NCBI GenBank assembly: GCA_900547005.1
Contig: URER01000017.1
Span: 1 to 46,063 of the forward strand
Origin: an uncultured Prevotella sp.
GTDB lineage: Bacteria > Bacteroidota > Bacteroidia > Bacteroidales > Bacteroidaceae
Direction of reading: 5' to 3'
DNA length: 46,063 nucleotides
Shown here: one piece after another, positions 7,885-17,259 of the stretch
Numbering within the stretch: position 1 is the stretch's first letter
Layout of the letters: each line of letters begins with the position of its first letter
Program-made: the position numbers and the translations under genes
The notes under the pieces: generated by a model
Told to the model about the DNA's origin: nothing
The model's database searches: none
Seen by the model: only the letters and a program-made list of their open reading frames with translations

Positions 7885-9182
7885 AGTTGAACCGCTCTTT
7901 TGTCATTGGCATTGTAGCATTCCTCGTGTTTGTGTTCATCGTCGAGATGAGTATGCCTACGCACTTCGTGTGGAACCCCACTTACAGCCATAATGACCGG
8001 CAGCCTTTCGGGTGCTATGTTACCGACTCGCTGTTGGCGGCCTCACTGCCCGGCGGATATAGCGTAACCGGCAAGACCTTCTATCAGCTCTTGCAGAATA
8101 AGGACACCGCGCGCCGGATCTTTATGATTTTAGGCGGAGACTTCAGTCCCTCAAAAGTGGAAAAGAATAGTCTGCTGAGCCTGTTGAAGCGGGGCGACAA
8201 TGTGTTGCTGCTTGTAAATACAGTCGATGATGCGTTTGTTGATAGTGTTTTCGGTTTCAATATTGATAGCTATTACTATCATCCTAACTTCAAACGGGAT
8301 TTTTACGGTGGCAGGAAGGATACGCTTCGTTGGATAGGCGATGACCGGCGATATTCTGAGCGCGACTTCGTTGTTGCCTATCCTCTTGTCGGTTGGAATG
8401 TTCGTGTGAAGAATCCTGTTTCTAAAGTTGACACCCTTGCGGTTGTCATAGGCTATAATCATGACGTAGATGAAGTTACGGTGGATGAAGATTCTGCTGA
8501 ATATGGAGAAAAGCTAATGGCAGACAAACACTTTCCGCCATGCGCCATCTCTATGAAATACGGTAAGGGGAAACTCATTTGCTGCCCCAGTCCGCTGCTG
8601 TTTACCAACTACGGAATGCTTGATGACGAGTGTCGGGAATTCGCTTTCCGCGTGTTGGCTCAGGCAGGCGGCCGTCCTGTGGTACGCACCGAGTCATTGT
8701 TGCAGCCCAAAGGCAATTCGCTGAAAGGCACATCACCACTCACTTTCTTCCTGAATCATCCCCCGTTGCGGTGGGCTATATATACCGCCCTGTTCGGAAT
8801 ACTGCTTTATTTCATTTTCACCGCGCGCCGGCGGCAACGTGTCATACCCGTTGTCAAACCGCCGCAGAACCGTGAATTAGAGTTCGTGAAACTCATTGGT
8901 ACGCTCTACCACCAGCGACACGACAACACCGGACTCGTAAGAAAGAAGTTTATGTACTTCTCCGAGACTTTGCGCCGCGAGATAATGGTAGACATCGGCA
9001 ATGCGTCCGAGGATGAATATAACGCTGCCATGATAGCCTCGCATACCGGCATCGATGAGAAATCCGTTCTTTCCGACCTTCACGAGTTGCGTGTGGCGGT
9101 GGCGTTCGAGGGCAATATGCCCGATGCGCAGATGAGACATTGTATAGATATAATGAATAAAATCGAAGAAAAATGCAGATAA
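7881..9182 (+). CDS. DUF4350-like membrane protein
   Basis: A 433-residue protein with an N-terminal membrane anchor (SFVIGIVAFLVFVFIVEMSM), a long extracytoplasmic domain and a second transmembrane segment near residues 292-313 (LRWAIYTALFGILLYFIFTARRRQR), followed by a ~120-residue cytosolic helical tail. The N-terminal region has the DUF4350 layout: a glutamine-amidotransferase-like fold, with the run IFMILGGDFSPSKVEKNSLLSLLKRGDNVLLL resembling its core. Such proteins lie between DUF4129 and MoxR in many genomes. It overlaps the upstream gene by 4 bp and the MoxR gene by 10 bp, so the block is certainly one operon. Confidence 0.75.
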   Translation: MKLNRSFVIGIVAFLVFVFIVEMSMPTHFVWNPTYSHNDRQPFGCYVTDSLLAASLPGGYSVTGKTFYQLLQNKDTARRIFMILGGDFSPSKVEKNSLLSLLKRGDNVLLLVNTVDDAFVDSVFGFNIDSYYYHPNFKRDFYGGRKDTLRWIGDDRRYSERDFVVAYPLVGWNVRVKNPVSKVDTLAVVIGYNHDVDEVTVDEDSAEYGEKLMADKHFPPCAISMKYGKGKLICCPSPLLFTNYGMLDDECREFAFRVLAQAGGRPVVRTESLLQPKGNSLKGTSPLTFFLNHPPLRWAIYTALFGILLYFIFTARRRQRVIPVVKPPQNRELEFVKLIGTLYHQRHDNTGLVRKKFMYFSETLRREIMVDIGNASEDEYNAAMIASHTGIDEKSVLSDLHELRVAVAFEGNMPDAQMRHCIDIMNKIEEKCR

Positions 9183-10156
9183 CAGAAGAGCAAAGCAACA
9201 ACCGCACTGATTTGGAAGCGTTCGGTGCAAAGATAGAGACACTGCGCGAGAGGATAGCCGGTGTCATAGTGGGACAGTCTAAGGCTGTCGACTTAGTGCT
9301 AACCGCCATACTCGCCGACGGTCATGTGCTTATCGAAGGGGTGCCGGGAGTGGCAAAGACGCTGCTTGCGCGGCTCGTGTCGCGGCTCGTCGATGCACGT
9401 TTCAGTCGCATACAGTTCACGCCCGACCTCATGCCGAGCGATGTCCTCGGCACAACGGTGTTCAATATGAAAACCTCAGAGTTCGATTTTCACGAGGGAC
9501 CGGTGTTCTCCGACATCGTCCTCGTCGATGAGATAAACCGCGCTCCGGCCAAGACGCAGGCCGCACTGTTCGAAGTTATGGAAGAAAGGCAGGTGTCTGT
9601 GGACGGCACCACCTATCCTATGGGCGAGGTCTATACCATTCTCGCAACGCAAAACCCGGTGGAGCAGGAGGGCACATACCGTCTGCCGGAGGCTCAGCTC
9701 GACCGTTTCCTATTTAAGGTCACGATGGATTATCCCACATTAGAGGAGGAAGTGGACATCCTCCGCCGCCATCATGAGAACGTGCGCCTCGTGAATCTCG
9801 ATACCATAGAGCCGGTAATAACAAAAGACGAACTGCTCACCATGCGCTCACTGCTCGGCAGCGTGTTCGTCGACGAATCCCTTTTGGGCTACATTGCAGC
9901 CATCGTGCAGCAGACACGTGCCAGCAAGGCCGTCTTCCTCGGTGCATCTCCGCGTGCATCCGTTGCCATCTTGCGTGCCTCTAAGGCCTACGCGCTCTTG
10001 CAGGGCCGCGATTTCGTTACGCCGGAAGATATCAAATTCGTTACGCCGAGCGTCCTTCAGCACCGTCTCATCCTCACCGCCGAGGCCGAGATGGAGGGTT
10101 TCACGCCACTGAAAGTAGCCATGCGGTTGATAGATAAGGTGGAAGTGCCGAAGTAA
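9173..10156 (+). CDS. MoxR family AAA+ ATPase
   Basis: A 327-residue AAA+ ATPase. Walker A is GVPGVAKTLLARL near residue 56, Walker B is IVLVDEINRAP near 113, and the sensor-1 region is ILATQNPVEQEG near 158; the MoxR signature FTPDLMPSDVLG lies between them. MoxR proteins act as chaperone-like ATPases that help assemble or activate partner complexes, usually with von Willebrand A domain proteins such as DUF58. The gene starts inside the end of the DUF4350 gene and its stop codon overlaps the DUF58 start (TAATG). No lesion is seen. Which complex it services cannot be read from the sequence. Confidence 0.92.
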   Translation: MQITEEQSNNRTDLEAFGAKIETLRERIAGVIVGQSKAVDLVLTAILADGHVLIEGVPGVAKTLLARLVSRLVDARFSRIQFTPDLMPSDVLGTTVFNMKTSEFDFHEGPVFSDIVLVDEINRAPAKTQAALFEVMEERQVSVDGTTYPMGEVYTILATQNPVEQEGTYRLPEAQLDRFLFKVTMDYPTLEEEVDILRRHHENVRLVNLDTIEPVITKDELLTMRSLLGSVFVDESLLGYIAAIVQQTRASKAVFLGASPRASVAILRASKAYALLQGRDFVTPEDIKFVTPSVLQHRLILTAEAEMEGFTPLKVAMRLIDKVEVPK

Positions 10157-11463
10157 TGTTTCTTAAAACCAGATTCTATATTGCCCTTACAGTCATAGTC
10201 CTTCTCCTCGGCATGGGCTATGCTTTTCCACCGCTGTTCGTGGTGGGCAAGGTCGCTTTGGCTCTCCTTGCTCTCGCTGTGGTGGCTGATATTGGCCTGC
10301 TTTATTACAAACGGGCCGTTACCGCTGGGCGTTCTTGTGCCTCACGCTTCTCCAATGGCGACGACAACGAGGTGCGCTTGCGTGTGGAGAGCAGCTATCC
10401 CTTCCCCGTGCGGGTCGATGTCGTCGATGAGATTCCGTACATATTCCAGCGGCGCGATGTCTCTTTCCGTGTGCGCTTGCGTGGCGGCGAGGGCAAGACC
10501 ATCAGCTATATGCTCCGCCCTGTGAGCCGGGGAGTGTACGGCTTCGGGCGCATCCGCGTGTTCGTATCATCCGTTATCGGACTTGTGGAGCGTCGTTACA
10601 CACAGGGCGAGCCATCCGATATAAAGGTATATCCGTCCTACCTGATGCTAAACCGCTATGAATTGCTTGCCGCGAGCAATAATCTCACAGAGTTGGGAAT
10701 AAAGCGAATACGCCGTGCGGGCAACAATACTGAGTTCGAGCAGATAAAGGACTACGTGCAGGGCGACGAATACCGCGCGATAAACTGGAAGGCTTCGGCG
10801 CGTCGCCATCAGCTCATGGTGAATGTTTACCGCGATGAGCGTTCGCAGCAGATAGTCTGTCTCATCGACAAGGGACGCGTCATGCAGCACGCTTTTGCCG
10901 GAATGACGCTGCTCGACTATGCCATCAATGCCTCGTTGGTGCTCTCGTATGTCGCCATCCACCGCGAGGACAAGGCCGGACTGCTCACCTTTGCCGAGAC
11001 GGCCGACTCGTTCGTGTCCCCGGGGAGACGGTCGGGACAGATGCAGACACTCCTCGAGAGCCTTTATTCCCAGCAGACGACATTTGGCGAGACTGATTTC
11101 TCAGCCCTCTGTGTCAGTGTCAACAAGCATATATCCAAGCGCAGTCTGCTCGTCCTCTTCACCAATTTTGCCGGCATGACGGCCATGCTTCGCCAGCTTT
11201 CTTACTTGCAGCAGCTCAACAGTCGCCACCGCCTGCTCGTCGTTTTCTTCGAAGATGCCGAGATGAAGGACTATATCGCCACCAACGCTTCCACCACCGA
11301 GGACTACTACCGCCACGTTATTGCCGAGAAGTTTGCCGCCGAAAAGCGCCTGATTGTCTCCACTCTCAAGCGTCATGGCATACTTAGTCTGCTCACCACT
11401 CCCGCCAATCTTTCCATCGACGTTATAAATAAGTATATAGAAATAAAGTCAAGGCAACTTTAG
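10156..11463 (+). CDS. DUF58 domain protein
   Basis: A 435-residue protein with two N-terminal membrane segments (FYIALTVIVLLLGMGYAF and VALALLALAVVADIGLLYY), a beta-rich middle part, and the DUF58 signature YVQGDEYRAINWKASARR near residue 205. The following QQIVCLIDKGRVM has the start of a von Willebrand A-like fold, where the first Asp would take the metal-binding role. DUF58 proteins are regular partners of MoxR ATPases, and the one-base overlap of stop and start codons fits a tight pair. It is the last gene before the MutS-like gene 32 bp away. A role in envelope integrity is inferred from the family. Confidence 0.9.
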   Translation: MFLKTRFYIALTVIVLLLGMGYAFPPLFVVGKVALALLALAVVADIGLLYYKRAVTAGRSCASRFSNGDDNEVRLRVESSYPFPVRVDVVDEIPYIFQRRDVSFRVRLRGGEGKTISYMLRPVSRGVYGFGRIRVFVSSVIGLVERRYTQGEPSDIKVYPSYLMLNRYELLAASNNLTELGIKRIRRAGNNTEFEQIKDYVQGDEYRAINWKASARRHQLMVNVYRDERSQQIVCLIDKGRVMQHAFAGMTLLDYAINASLVLSYVAIHREDKAGLLTFAETADSFVSPGRRSGQMQTLLESLYSQQTTFGETDFSALCVSVNKHISKRSLLVLFTNFAGMTAMLRQLSYLQQLNSRHRLLVVFFEDAEMKDYIATNASTTEDYYRHVIAEKFAAEKRLIVSTLKRHGILSLLTTPANLSIDVINKYIEIKSRQL

Positions 11464-11495
11464 AATGAATGATAGAATTGTAAATGATAATTTAA

Positions 11496-13298
11496 ATGAA
11501 TCATAATATTGGCTTGAATAAGGCAGAAATCAGACAACAATACAGCTCAGAGATAGAGGAGCTGCAGTCGCAGATAATTATACGCAACCTAAAGAACCAG
11601 GCATTTGTGGGCGGTGAGATACTTTCCTTTATCGTTGCTGTCGGCTTTGTTGTCCTATACACTGTTATAGATGGAGCGTCATGGACATTGTGGATGGCAG
11701 CCGTGGCGATGATTGCATATCTTATAGTGAGATATTTCTATGTGCAGAATGACCGCTCCATAGAGAAACTCCATGCCCTGAAGACTGTATATGAGGACGA
11801 AGTGAAGTATTTGGATGGCGATTTCTCAAGTTTCGGGAATGGCGAAGAGTATGCCGACCCGAAACATCCTTATACAACAGATATTGATATTTTCGGCCGT
11901 GACTCTTTGTTTCAGCGCGTCAACCGCACCGTAACTACGGGCGGAAGCGATATGCTTGCTGATAGCTTCGCCTCGATGGAATGGGGAAAAAATAAGGAAA
12001 AACCTCAAAAAGAGCTTGCCGCGATGCCTCAATGGCGTGCTGATTTCATCGCTACGGTGCAAGGGCAGACTATCGCTACCGGCGAACTGCGTGACGTGGC
12101 CGACCGTATCAGTGTGATGAACTTTGCTCCCTTAGCTACCTCTGCATCTGTCCGTTATCTTGCCTTGCTCGCTGTTGTCGGTTTGTGGCTGCTTGTTGCC
12201 CTGTCCGTTGGCGGTTATGCAGAAGCCTCGTTGCCACTTTTGTGGGCTGTTTTGCAGTTTCTTGCCGTTTGGCTGTGTTGCTCCGGGCCGCTGCGGGAGA
12301 TAAGCAAGGCCGTCTCTGTGCTTCATCGCCGGATGACACCCGTAGCCACACTTGTGGGAAAGATATGCTCTGCCAACTTCCGGGATCCCGATTTGCGTAC
12401 TCTCGCAGACTCTCTTGACGGTGCAGAACGTGCTTTCAAAGAACTCGACAGCATACTAAAGGCACTCGACCGCCGTGGCAACATTCTCGGACTGCTGCTC
12501 ACCAATACTTTTTTCCTTGCGGATTACCGCACCGTTTGCCGTTTCCGCCAATGGCAGCAGACCAACGCCCGTATGGTAGGAGACTGGATAGATGTCCTGA
12601 GCCGTGTTGATGTGCTTGTCTCCATGTCCACTTTCCGATATAACGAGCCCGCCGCCACCGATGCCGAGGTGATAGATTCCGGCCGCATGGTGTATGAGGC
12701 TCGTTCTCTGCGCCATCCATTCTTAGGCGAACGCGCCGTGGGCAACGACTTCATTTTCGAAGAGCAACATTATTATATTGTAACAGGTGCCAATATGGCG
12801 GGCAAGAGTACCTTCCTTCGCGCTGTCGGAATAAACTATGTCCTTGCGATGAACGGTATGCCGGTGTTTGCCGATTCCTTGCGGGTGTCGGTGTTCTCGC
12901 TGTTCACGAGTATGCGCACTACCGATGACCTCACCCGCGGCATCTCATATTTCAATGCCGAACTGCTGCGCCTCTCGCAGTTGTTAAGCTACTGTCGCAC
13001 TCAGTATCACACGCTTGTCATTCTCGACGAGATTCTGAAGGGTACTAATTCGCTCGACAAGCTGAACGGTTCACGTCTTTTTCTGCAACATATCTCTGAA
13101 CTACCGGTTACGGCTGTCGTGGCTACTCACGACTTGGAACTCTCAAAGATGGCCGATGAACATCCCTCGCGCTTCCATAATTATTGCTTTGAAATAGAAC
13201 TTGGCACTGACGTTACATATTCTTATAAGATTACGCAGGGCGTTGCGCGCAACCAGAATGCCACCTATTTGTTGCGTAACAAAGTATTGAATTCCTGA
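11496..13298 (+). CDS. Membrane-anchored MutS-like ATPase
   Basis: A 600-residue relative of MutS that lacks the mismatch-recognition domain (no N-terminal Phe-x-Glu domain) but has a complete MutS domain V: Walker A TGANMAGKSTFLRAVG near residue 430, signature FTSMRTTDDLTRGISYFNAE, Walker B LVILDEILKGTNSLD, and the switch VVATHDLELS. An N-terminal coiled coil is followed by two hydrophobic segments (residues ~44-82), and another pair lies near 210-255. Such proteins are common in Bacteroidota and are not the canonical repair MutS. The gene follows the DUF58 gene by 32 bp. Function is unknown; DNA or membrane-linked mechanical work is speculation. Confidence 0.85.
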   Translation: MNHNIGLNKAEIRQQYSSEIEELQSQIIIRNLKNQAFVGGEILSFIVAVGFVVLYTVIDGASWTLWMAAVAMIAYLIVRYFYVQNDRSIEKLHALKTVYEDEVKYLDGDFSSFGNGEEYADPKHPYTTDIDIFGRDSLFQRVNRTVTTGGSDMLADSFASMEWGKNKEKPQKELAAMPQWRADFIATVQGQTIATGELRDVADRISVMNFAPLATSASVRYLALLAVVGLWLLVALSVGGYAEASLPLLWAVLQFLAVWLCCSGPLREISKAVSVLHRRMTPVATLVGKICSANFRDPDLRTLADSLDGAERAFKELDSILKALDRRGNILGLLLTNTFFLADYRTVCRFRQWQQTNARMVGDWIDVLSRVDVLVSMSTFRYNEPAATDAEVIDSGRMVYEARSLRHPFLGERAVGNDFIFEEQHYYIVTGANMAGKSTFLRAVGINYVLAMNGMPVFADSLRVSVFSLFTSMRTTDDLTRGISYFNAELLRLSQLLSYCRTQYHTLVILDEILKGTNSLDKLNGSRLFLQHISELPVTAVVATHDLELSKMADEHPSRFHNYCFEIELGTDVTYSYKITQGVARNQNATYLLRNKVLNS

Positions 13299-13365
13299 CA
13301 TTTCCCCATAATCTTTGATTATCGAAAAGTGTGTAAAAAACTATGCTCAGAGTATTTAAGGCTGG

Positions 13366-13476
13366 ATTACTCCGGTACTGAAGCCAAAATACTTGAGTAA
13401 TCAGGCCGGAATTACTTGAGTAATCAGAGCGGAATTACTTGAGTACTGCGCCCGAATTACTCGAGTATTGTGCCAT
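13366..13476 (+). repeat. Five tandem 22-23 bp units with palindromic core
   Basis: Units begin at 13366, 13389, 13411, 13434 and 13456. Each carries an inverted-repeat core close to TACTTGAGTA (the last is tactcgagta, a perfect 10 bp palindrome; the first is tactccggta). The remainder of the unit is variable around aatcaggccgga. The period of 22-23 bp is about two helical turns, so all cores would face the same side of the DNA. A 22 or 23 bp period is not a multiple of three, so it is not coding. Confidence 0.7.
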
Positions 13477-13803
13477 AGTACTATGCTGTTCGACCGAAAT
13501 AGGTTGCCCCCTGTATTTATCGGATGAGCCGTAATATTTGCTCATAGTGTAGATGTTCTGATGCTCGTTTGTCGATGAAATGGGCAGAAATTGAACTAAA
13601 ACTCAAATTAAATCACTTGGAATATAGCTGTCGGCGTAGTCCTTGTGAGGTGGTTTGAGAACCATTCTGGTTTATATATGTTCCACTTTTTTGTATTTGT
13701 TAGCATTCTGTAAGTGCTTGATAGTCAGATGTAAAATACTTTCCTGCGTTCGGAAATGTCCACTTTATGATTTGGAGTGTGAAAAAACATTGAGCCTTTT
13801 GCT

Positions 13804-13811
13804 TATCTTTG
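13804..13811 (+). promoter_or_regulatory. Promoter -7 box for susC
   Basis: TATCTTTG is a full match to TAnnTTTG at the start of the first copy of the duplicated segment. A -33 element at the right spacing is not obvious. Confidence 0.5.
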
Positions 13812-13926
13812 CATAAGAAAAAGCTGCACTCGGCAATCTAAGACCAAGCTCTCATTGCCCTCGTTTGCAGTTTCTTTGCATAAGAAAAAGCTGCACTCGG
13901 CAATCTAAGAACAAGTTCTCATTGCC
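13806..13926 (+). repeat. Duplicated 54 bp promoter-leader segment
   Basis: Positions 13806-13859 and 13873-13926 are identical in 52 of 54 bases, at an offset of 67 bp. Each copy runs from tctttgcataag through ctgcactcggcaatctaaga to ctcattgcc. The first copy carries an intact TATCTTTG box; in the second the box has become TTTCTTTG. The duplication sits at the predicted transcription start of susC. Confidence 0.9.
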
Positions 13927-14079
13927 ACGCTTGCTTCTGAACGAAGCCGATACCATGAGCTACTACTGACAACGCTACCGCAGAACAACATATATAATAA
14001 TGTGTAAGACTGCTTTTGACGATTGATTTAGAGAATTAAAATTATATACTAACTTTTTATTAACAAATAACAAAAAACT

Positions 14080-17000
14080 ATGAAGAAAGGTAGATTTCTA
14101 ATCTTGTTGTTGACATTCTTCGTGTCGATGACCGCCTTTGCCCAGAAACAGCAATACTCTGGTGTTGTTGTTGACGGAGGAGGCGAACCGGTAATTGGTG
14201 CTTCTGTTATTCAGAAAGGCACTACATCAGGTGCTATTACAGACCTTGACGGTAAGTTTACTGTGTCTGTAGAGCCCGGCTCAACGCTCGTAATTTCTTA
14301 TATCGGATATAAGAACTACGAGACTAAGGTTTCAAACAATATGCGCATTGTCCTCGAAGAGGATTCCAAGACCCTCAGCGACGTTGTCGTTATCGGTTAC
14401 GGTGTGCAAAAAAAGTCGGTGGTAACAGCCTCTATCGCAAAGGTGAGCGCAGACGACTTGGCAGGTAAAGCTCCTGTACGTGTGGATAATGCGTTGAAAG
14501 GACTCGCTGCCGGTGTAACTGTTACCTCTGCATCTGGTGCTCCTGGAGCAGGTTCACAAATCCGTGTACGTGGTATTGGTACTGTAAATAACAGTGACCC
14601 TCTTTACATAGTTGATGGTATGCCGTGTGAAAGTGGTATTGAGAATATCAATCCTAGCGATATCGAATCTATAGAAGTATTGAAGGATGCCGCTTCGGGT
14701 GCTATCTATGGTGCACGTGCAGCTAATGGTGTAATCCTCGTTACGACTAAGACCGGTAAAATGGGTTCGGTGAAGGTAAATTACAGCGCCTCATTCGGCT
14801 GGCAGACTAAGTGGAAAAAACGTGATGTGCTAAATGCTACAGATTATGCAGTCATGATGAACGAAGGTCTTATTAACAGCGGTCAGGCTCCTAAGTATAG
14901 TGATCCATATTCTTTGGGTGCTGGAACAGATTGGCAGGATGCTATATTTAACGATAATGCTCCTGTAATGAATCATGAGGTGTCTGTAAGTGGCGCATCT
15001 GATAAGGTTAATTATTATCTTTCTCTTGGTTATTTTGATCAGGAAGGAATAGTTGGCGGTAACTATGATAAGTCAAATTATAAGCGTTTGACAATGCGCT
15101 CAAATACAAGATACACTCTTTTTGATGCTACAAAAGAACGTGACTGGTTGAATAAATTAGATATTACTGTAAATCTTTCTTACACAAGAAGCAAACAGCG
15201 TGAAATTAACCCAAATACAAGAAGTCATGGTCTTCTTAACTCTGCTTTGTCCCTTGCCCCAACACTTCCGATTACTTATAGCGGTGACGAAATAGCGTCT
15301 GTATTGGCAGGATATAATACATTGCAAAACTATGTGCCACAATATGATGGTAACGGTAATCTGTATATGGTTCCAGGATCAGACTATGATAACCAGATGA
15401 ACCCGGTAGCGTTCCTTGATGTTCCATGTATCTCTCCGGAAACATGGGTACATGACTACACAGCAAACTTCGCTGCTGACTTGTCTTTGGGTTATGGATT
15501 CAAGTACCGTATATCTTATGGCGCTGATGTTATCTATAGAGGTGTAGACCGTGGATATACAGTACCTTTCTATCTTACTGCTTCTTACAATTGGGGTGGC
15601 AAAGACGGCGCAAACTCATGGAGCAATCGTGGTACAGTATGGCAGATAGAGAATGTTCTCTCATGGGCAAAGACCTTTGGCAAGCATGACGTAAGTGTTG
15701 TGTTGGGCCAGTCTGCAAAGAAATCTACAGGTTTTGGAATTTCTGCAAGTAAGAATTATCTCGTAGACTATAATCATCCGTGGGTTGATTATGCTACAGG
15801 TAGTGGTGAAGGTGAAGTCGGTGCAGGTGCTGGTCCTTGGGATGTAGCTACATTGGCATCTATGTTTGCCCGTGCTACATATAACTATGATGAGCGTTAT
15901 ATGCTTCAGGCTACTATCCGTCGTGACGGTTCTTCTCGTTTCGGTTCAAACAATCACTATGCTACATTCCCTTCTTTCTCTTTGGGTTGGAATGTAATGA
16001 ACGAGGCATTCATGCAGAATACTAAGGACTGGTTGAGTAATTTCAAGATTCGTTTCAGTTGGGGTAAGAATGGTAATGAGAATATCGGTAACTTTGGTTA
16101 TGCTGTTTACACAACAAATACAGGTGCTAACAGTGCAATCTTCGGAAAAGATCCAATAAAGAATATCGGTACACGTGTTGACGGTTTGGCTAACCCTGAT
16201 TTGAAATGGGAGGAGAGTGTACAGACTGACCTTGGCTTTGACTTCGGTTTCTTCGGCAATGCGTTGACATTCTCTGCTGACTATTATGTAAAGAAGACCA
16301 ACGGAATGTTGATGGCTAACCCTGTTCCTGATTACATCTCAACAAATAAGCCTACTGCTAATGTCGGTGAGATGAAAAACTCAGGTGTTGAGTTCGAACT
16401 CGGTTACAAGTGGCGTGTCGCAGATGCTAAGTTCGCTGTAAAGGCAAATGCGGCTTATTTGAAGAATGAGCTTGTAAAACTCGGTAATGCAACTGGTACA
16501 ATGGAATATGAAAGTCTTATGGGCGTAGGTACATTCACTCGTGCGGAGAACGGACAGCCTTGGCCTTATTTCTATGGAAGAAAAACAGCCGGTATCTTCC
16601 AGAATGAAGATGAGGTAAAAGCTTATGTTAATGCAGATGGAAATATGATACAGCCTGATGCCAAGCCTGGTGATTTCCGTTTCGTAGATGTAAATAATGA
16701 TGGTAAGATTGACGATAACGATAAGACAAAGATTGGTAAGGGTATGCCGGATTGGACATTCGGTCTTAACTTCAATGCAGAGTGGAAAGGTTTCGACTTT
16801 ATGATGTTCTGGCAAGGAACTGCAGGTAATGATATTTTTGATGCCACCATGCGTGTGGACAAGACGGGACAGAATCTTCCTTCTTGGATGCTCGACCGTT
16901 GGACTGGTGAGGGTACTTCAAATTCTGTTCCACGTTTTGTATTCGGCAACACAACAAATCTTGTATCTTCTGATATGTATGTTAACGATGCTAGTTATTT

Positions 17001-17226
17001 ACGTCTGAAGAACATCAGCTTGGGATACACTCTTCCGCAGAATATCACAAGGAAATTTTTCGTTGACAGCCTTCGCTTCTATGTGATGGCAGAAAACTTG
17101 ATTACTTTCACTAAGTATCACGGATACGATCCGGAAATATCTTCTGGCGGAACTTCTCTTGGTGTAGACTGGGGATGTTATCCTCAAGCACGTACATGGA
17201 CCATTGGCTTCAACATCGGTTTCTAA
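14080..17226 (+). CDS. susC: SusC-like TonB-dependent outer-membrane transporter
   Basis: A 1048-residue outer-membrane importer. It has a signal peptide (MKKGRFLILLLTFFVSMTAFAQ), a CarboxypepD-regulatory-like beta domain (residues ~26-100), a TonB-box region near SDVVVIGYG, a plug domain with the SusC signature IRVRGIGTVNNSDPLYIVDG and VLKDAASGAIYGARAANGV, and a long beta-barrel ending in aromatic-rich strands. There is no N-terminal STN domain, so it is not tied to a FecI/FecR switch. It starts the glucan locus after a long leader and is followed 33 bp later by susD, its lid partner. Substrate is inferred from the GH16/GH5/GH3 genes: beta-glucan oligosaccharides. Codon use is GGT/GCT/CGT-rich, as in the aldolase gene, suggesting high expression. 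Confidence 0.95.
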   Translation: MKKGRFLILLLTFFVSMTAFAQKQQYSGVVVDGGGEPVIGASVIQKGTTSGAITDLDGKFTVSVEPGSTLVISYIGYKNYETKVSNNMRIVLEEDSKTLSDVVVIGYGVQKKSVVTASIAKVSADDLAGKAPVRVDNALKGLAAGVTVTSASGAPGAGSQIRVRGIGTVNNSDPLYIVDGMPCESGIENINPSDIESIEVLKDAASGAIYGARAANGVILVTTKTGKMGSVKVNYSASFGWQTKWKKRDVLNATDYAVMMNEGLINSGQAPKYSDPYSLGAGTDWQDAIFNDNAPVMNHEVSVSGASDKVNYYLSLGYFDQEGIVGGNYDKSNYKRLTMRSNTRYTLFDATKERDWLNKLDITVNLSYTRSKQREINPNTRSHGLLNSALSLAPTLPITYSGDEIASVLAGYNTLQNYVPQYDGNGNLYMVPGSDYDNQMNPVAFLDVPCISPETWVHDYTANFAADLSLGYGFKYRISYGADVIYRGVDRGYTVPFYLTASYNWGGKDGANSWSNRGTVWQIENVLSWAKTFGKHDVSVVLGQSAKKSTGFGISASKNYLVDYNHPWVDYATGSGEGEVGAGAGPWDVATLASMFARATYNYDERYMLQATIRRDGSSRFGSNNHYATFPSFSLGWNVMNEAFMQNTKDWLSNFKIRFSWGKNGNENIGNFGYAVYTTNTGANSAIFGKDPIKNIGTRVDGLANPDLKWEESVQTDLGFDFGFFGNALTFSADYYVKKTNGMLMANPVPDYISTNKPTANVGEMKNSGVEFELGYKWRVADAKFAVKANAAYLKNELVKLGNATGTMEYESLMGVGTFTRAENGQPWPYFYGRKTAGIFQNEDEVKAYVNADGNMIQPDAKPGDFRFVDVNNDGKIDDNDKTKIGKGMPDWTFGLNFNAEWKGFDFMMFWQGTAGNDIFDATMRVDKTGQNLPSWMLDRWTGEGTSNSVPRFVFGNTTNLVSSDMYVNDASYLRLKNISLGYTLPQNITRKFFVDSLRFYVMAENLITFTKYHGYDPEISSGGTSLGVDWGCYPQARTWTIGFNIGF

Positions 17227-17259
17227 TAAAAGTTTATAATGTAAAAACAGCATAAGATT

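Larger units (their letters stand above)
13299..14079. other. Long gene-free regulatory region before the glucan locus
   Basis: No protein gene is supported here. The stretch holds a five-unit tandem array (13366-13476), an AT-rich middle, the susC promoter, a duplicated 54 bp segment (13806-13926), a small hairpin (gcttc/gaagc at 13933-13947) and a leader of roughly 260 nt before the susC start codon. Confidence 0.7.

Noticed and set aside
11496..13298. MutS-like gene considered as the mismatch repair gene mutS
   Set aside because: It lacks the mismatch-recognition and connector domains and has membrane segments, so mutS would be a wrong name.
13366..13476. Tandem array considered as a CRISPR
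   Set aside because: Units are contiguous 22-23 bp repeats with no unique spacers and no cas genes nearby.
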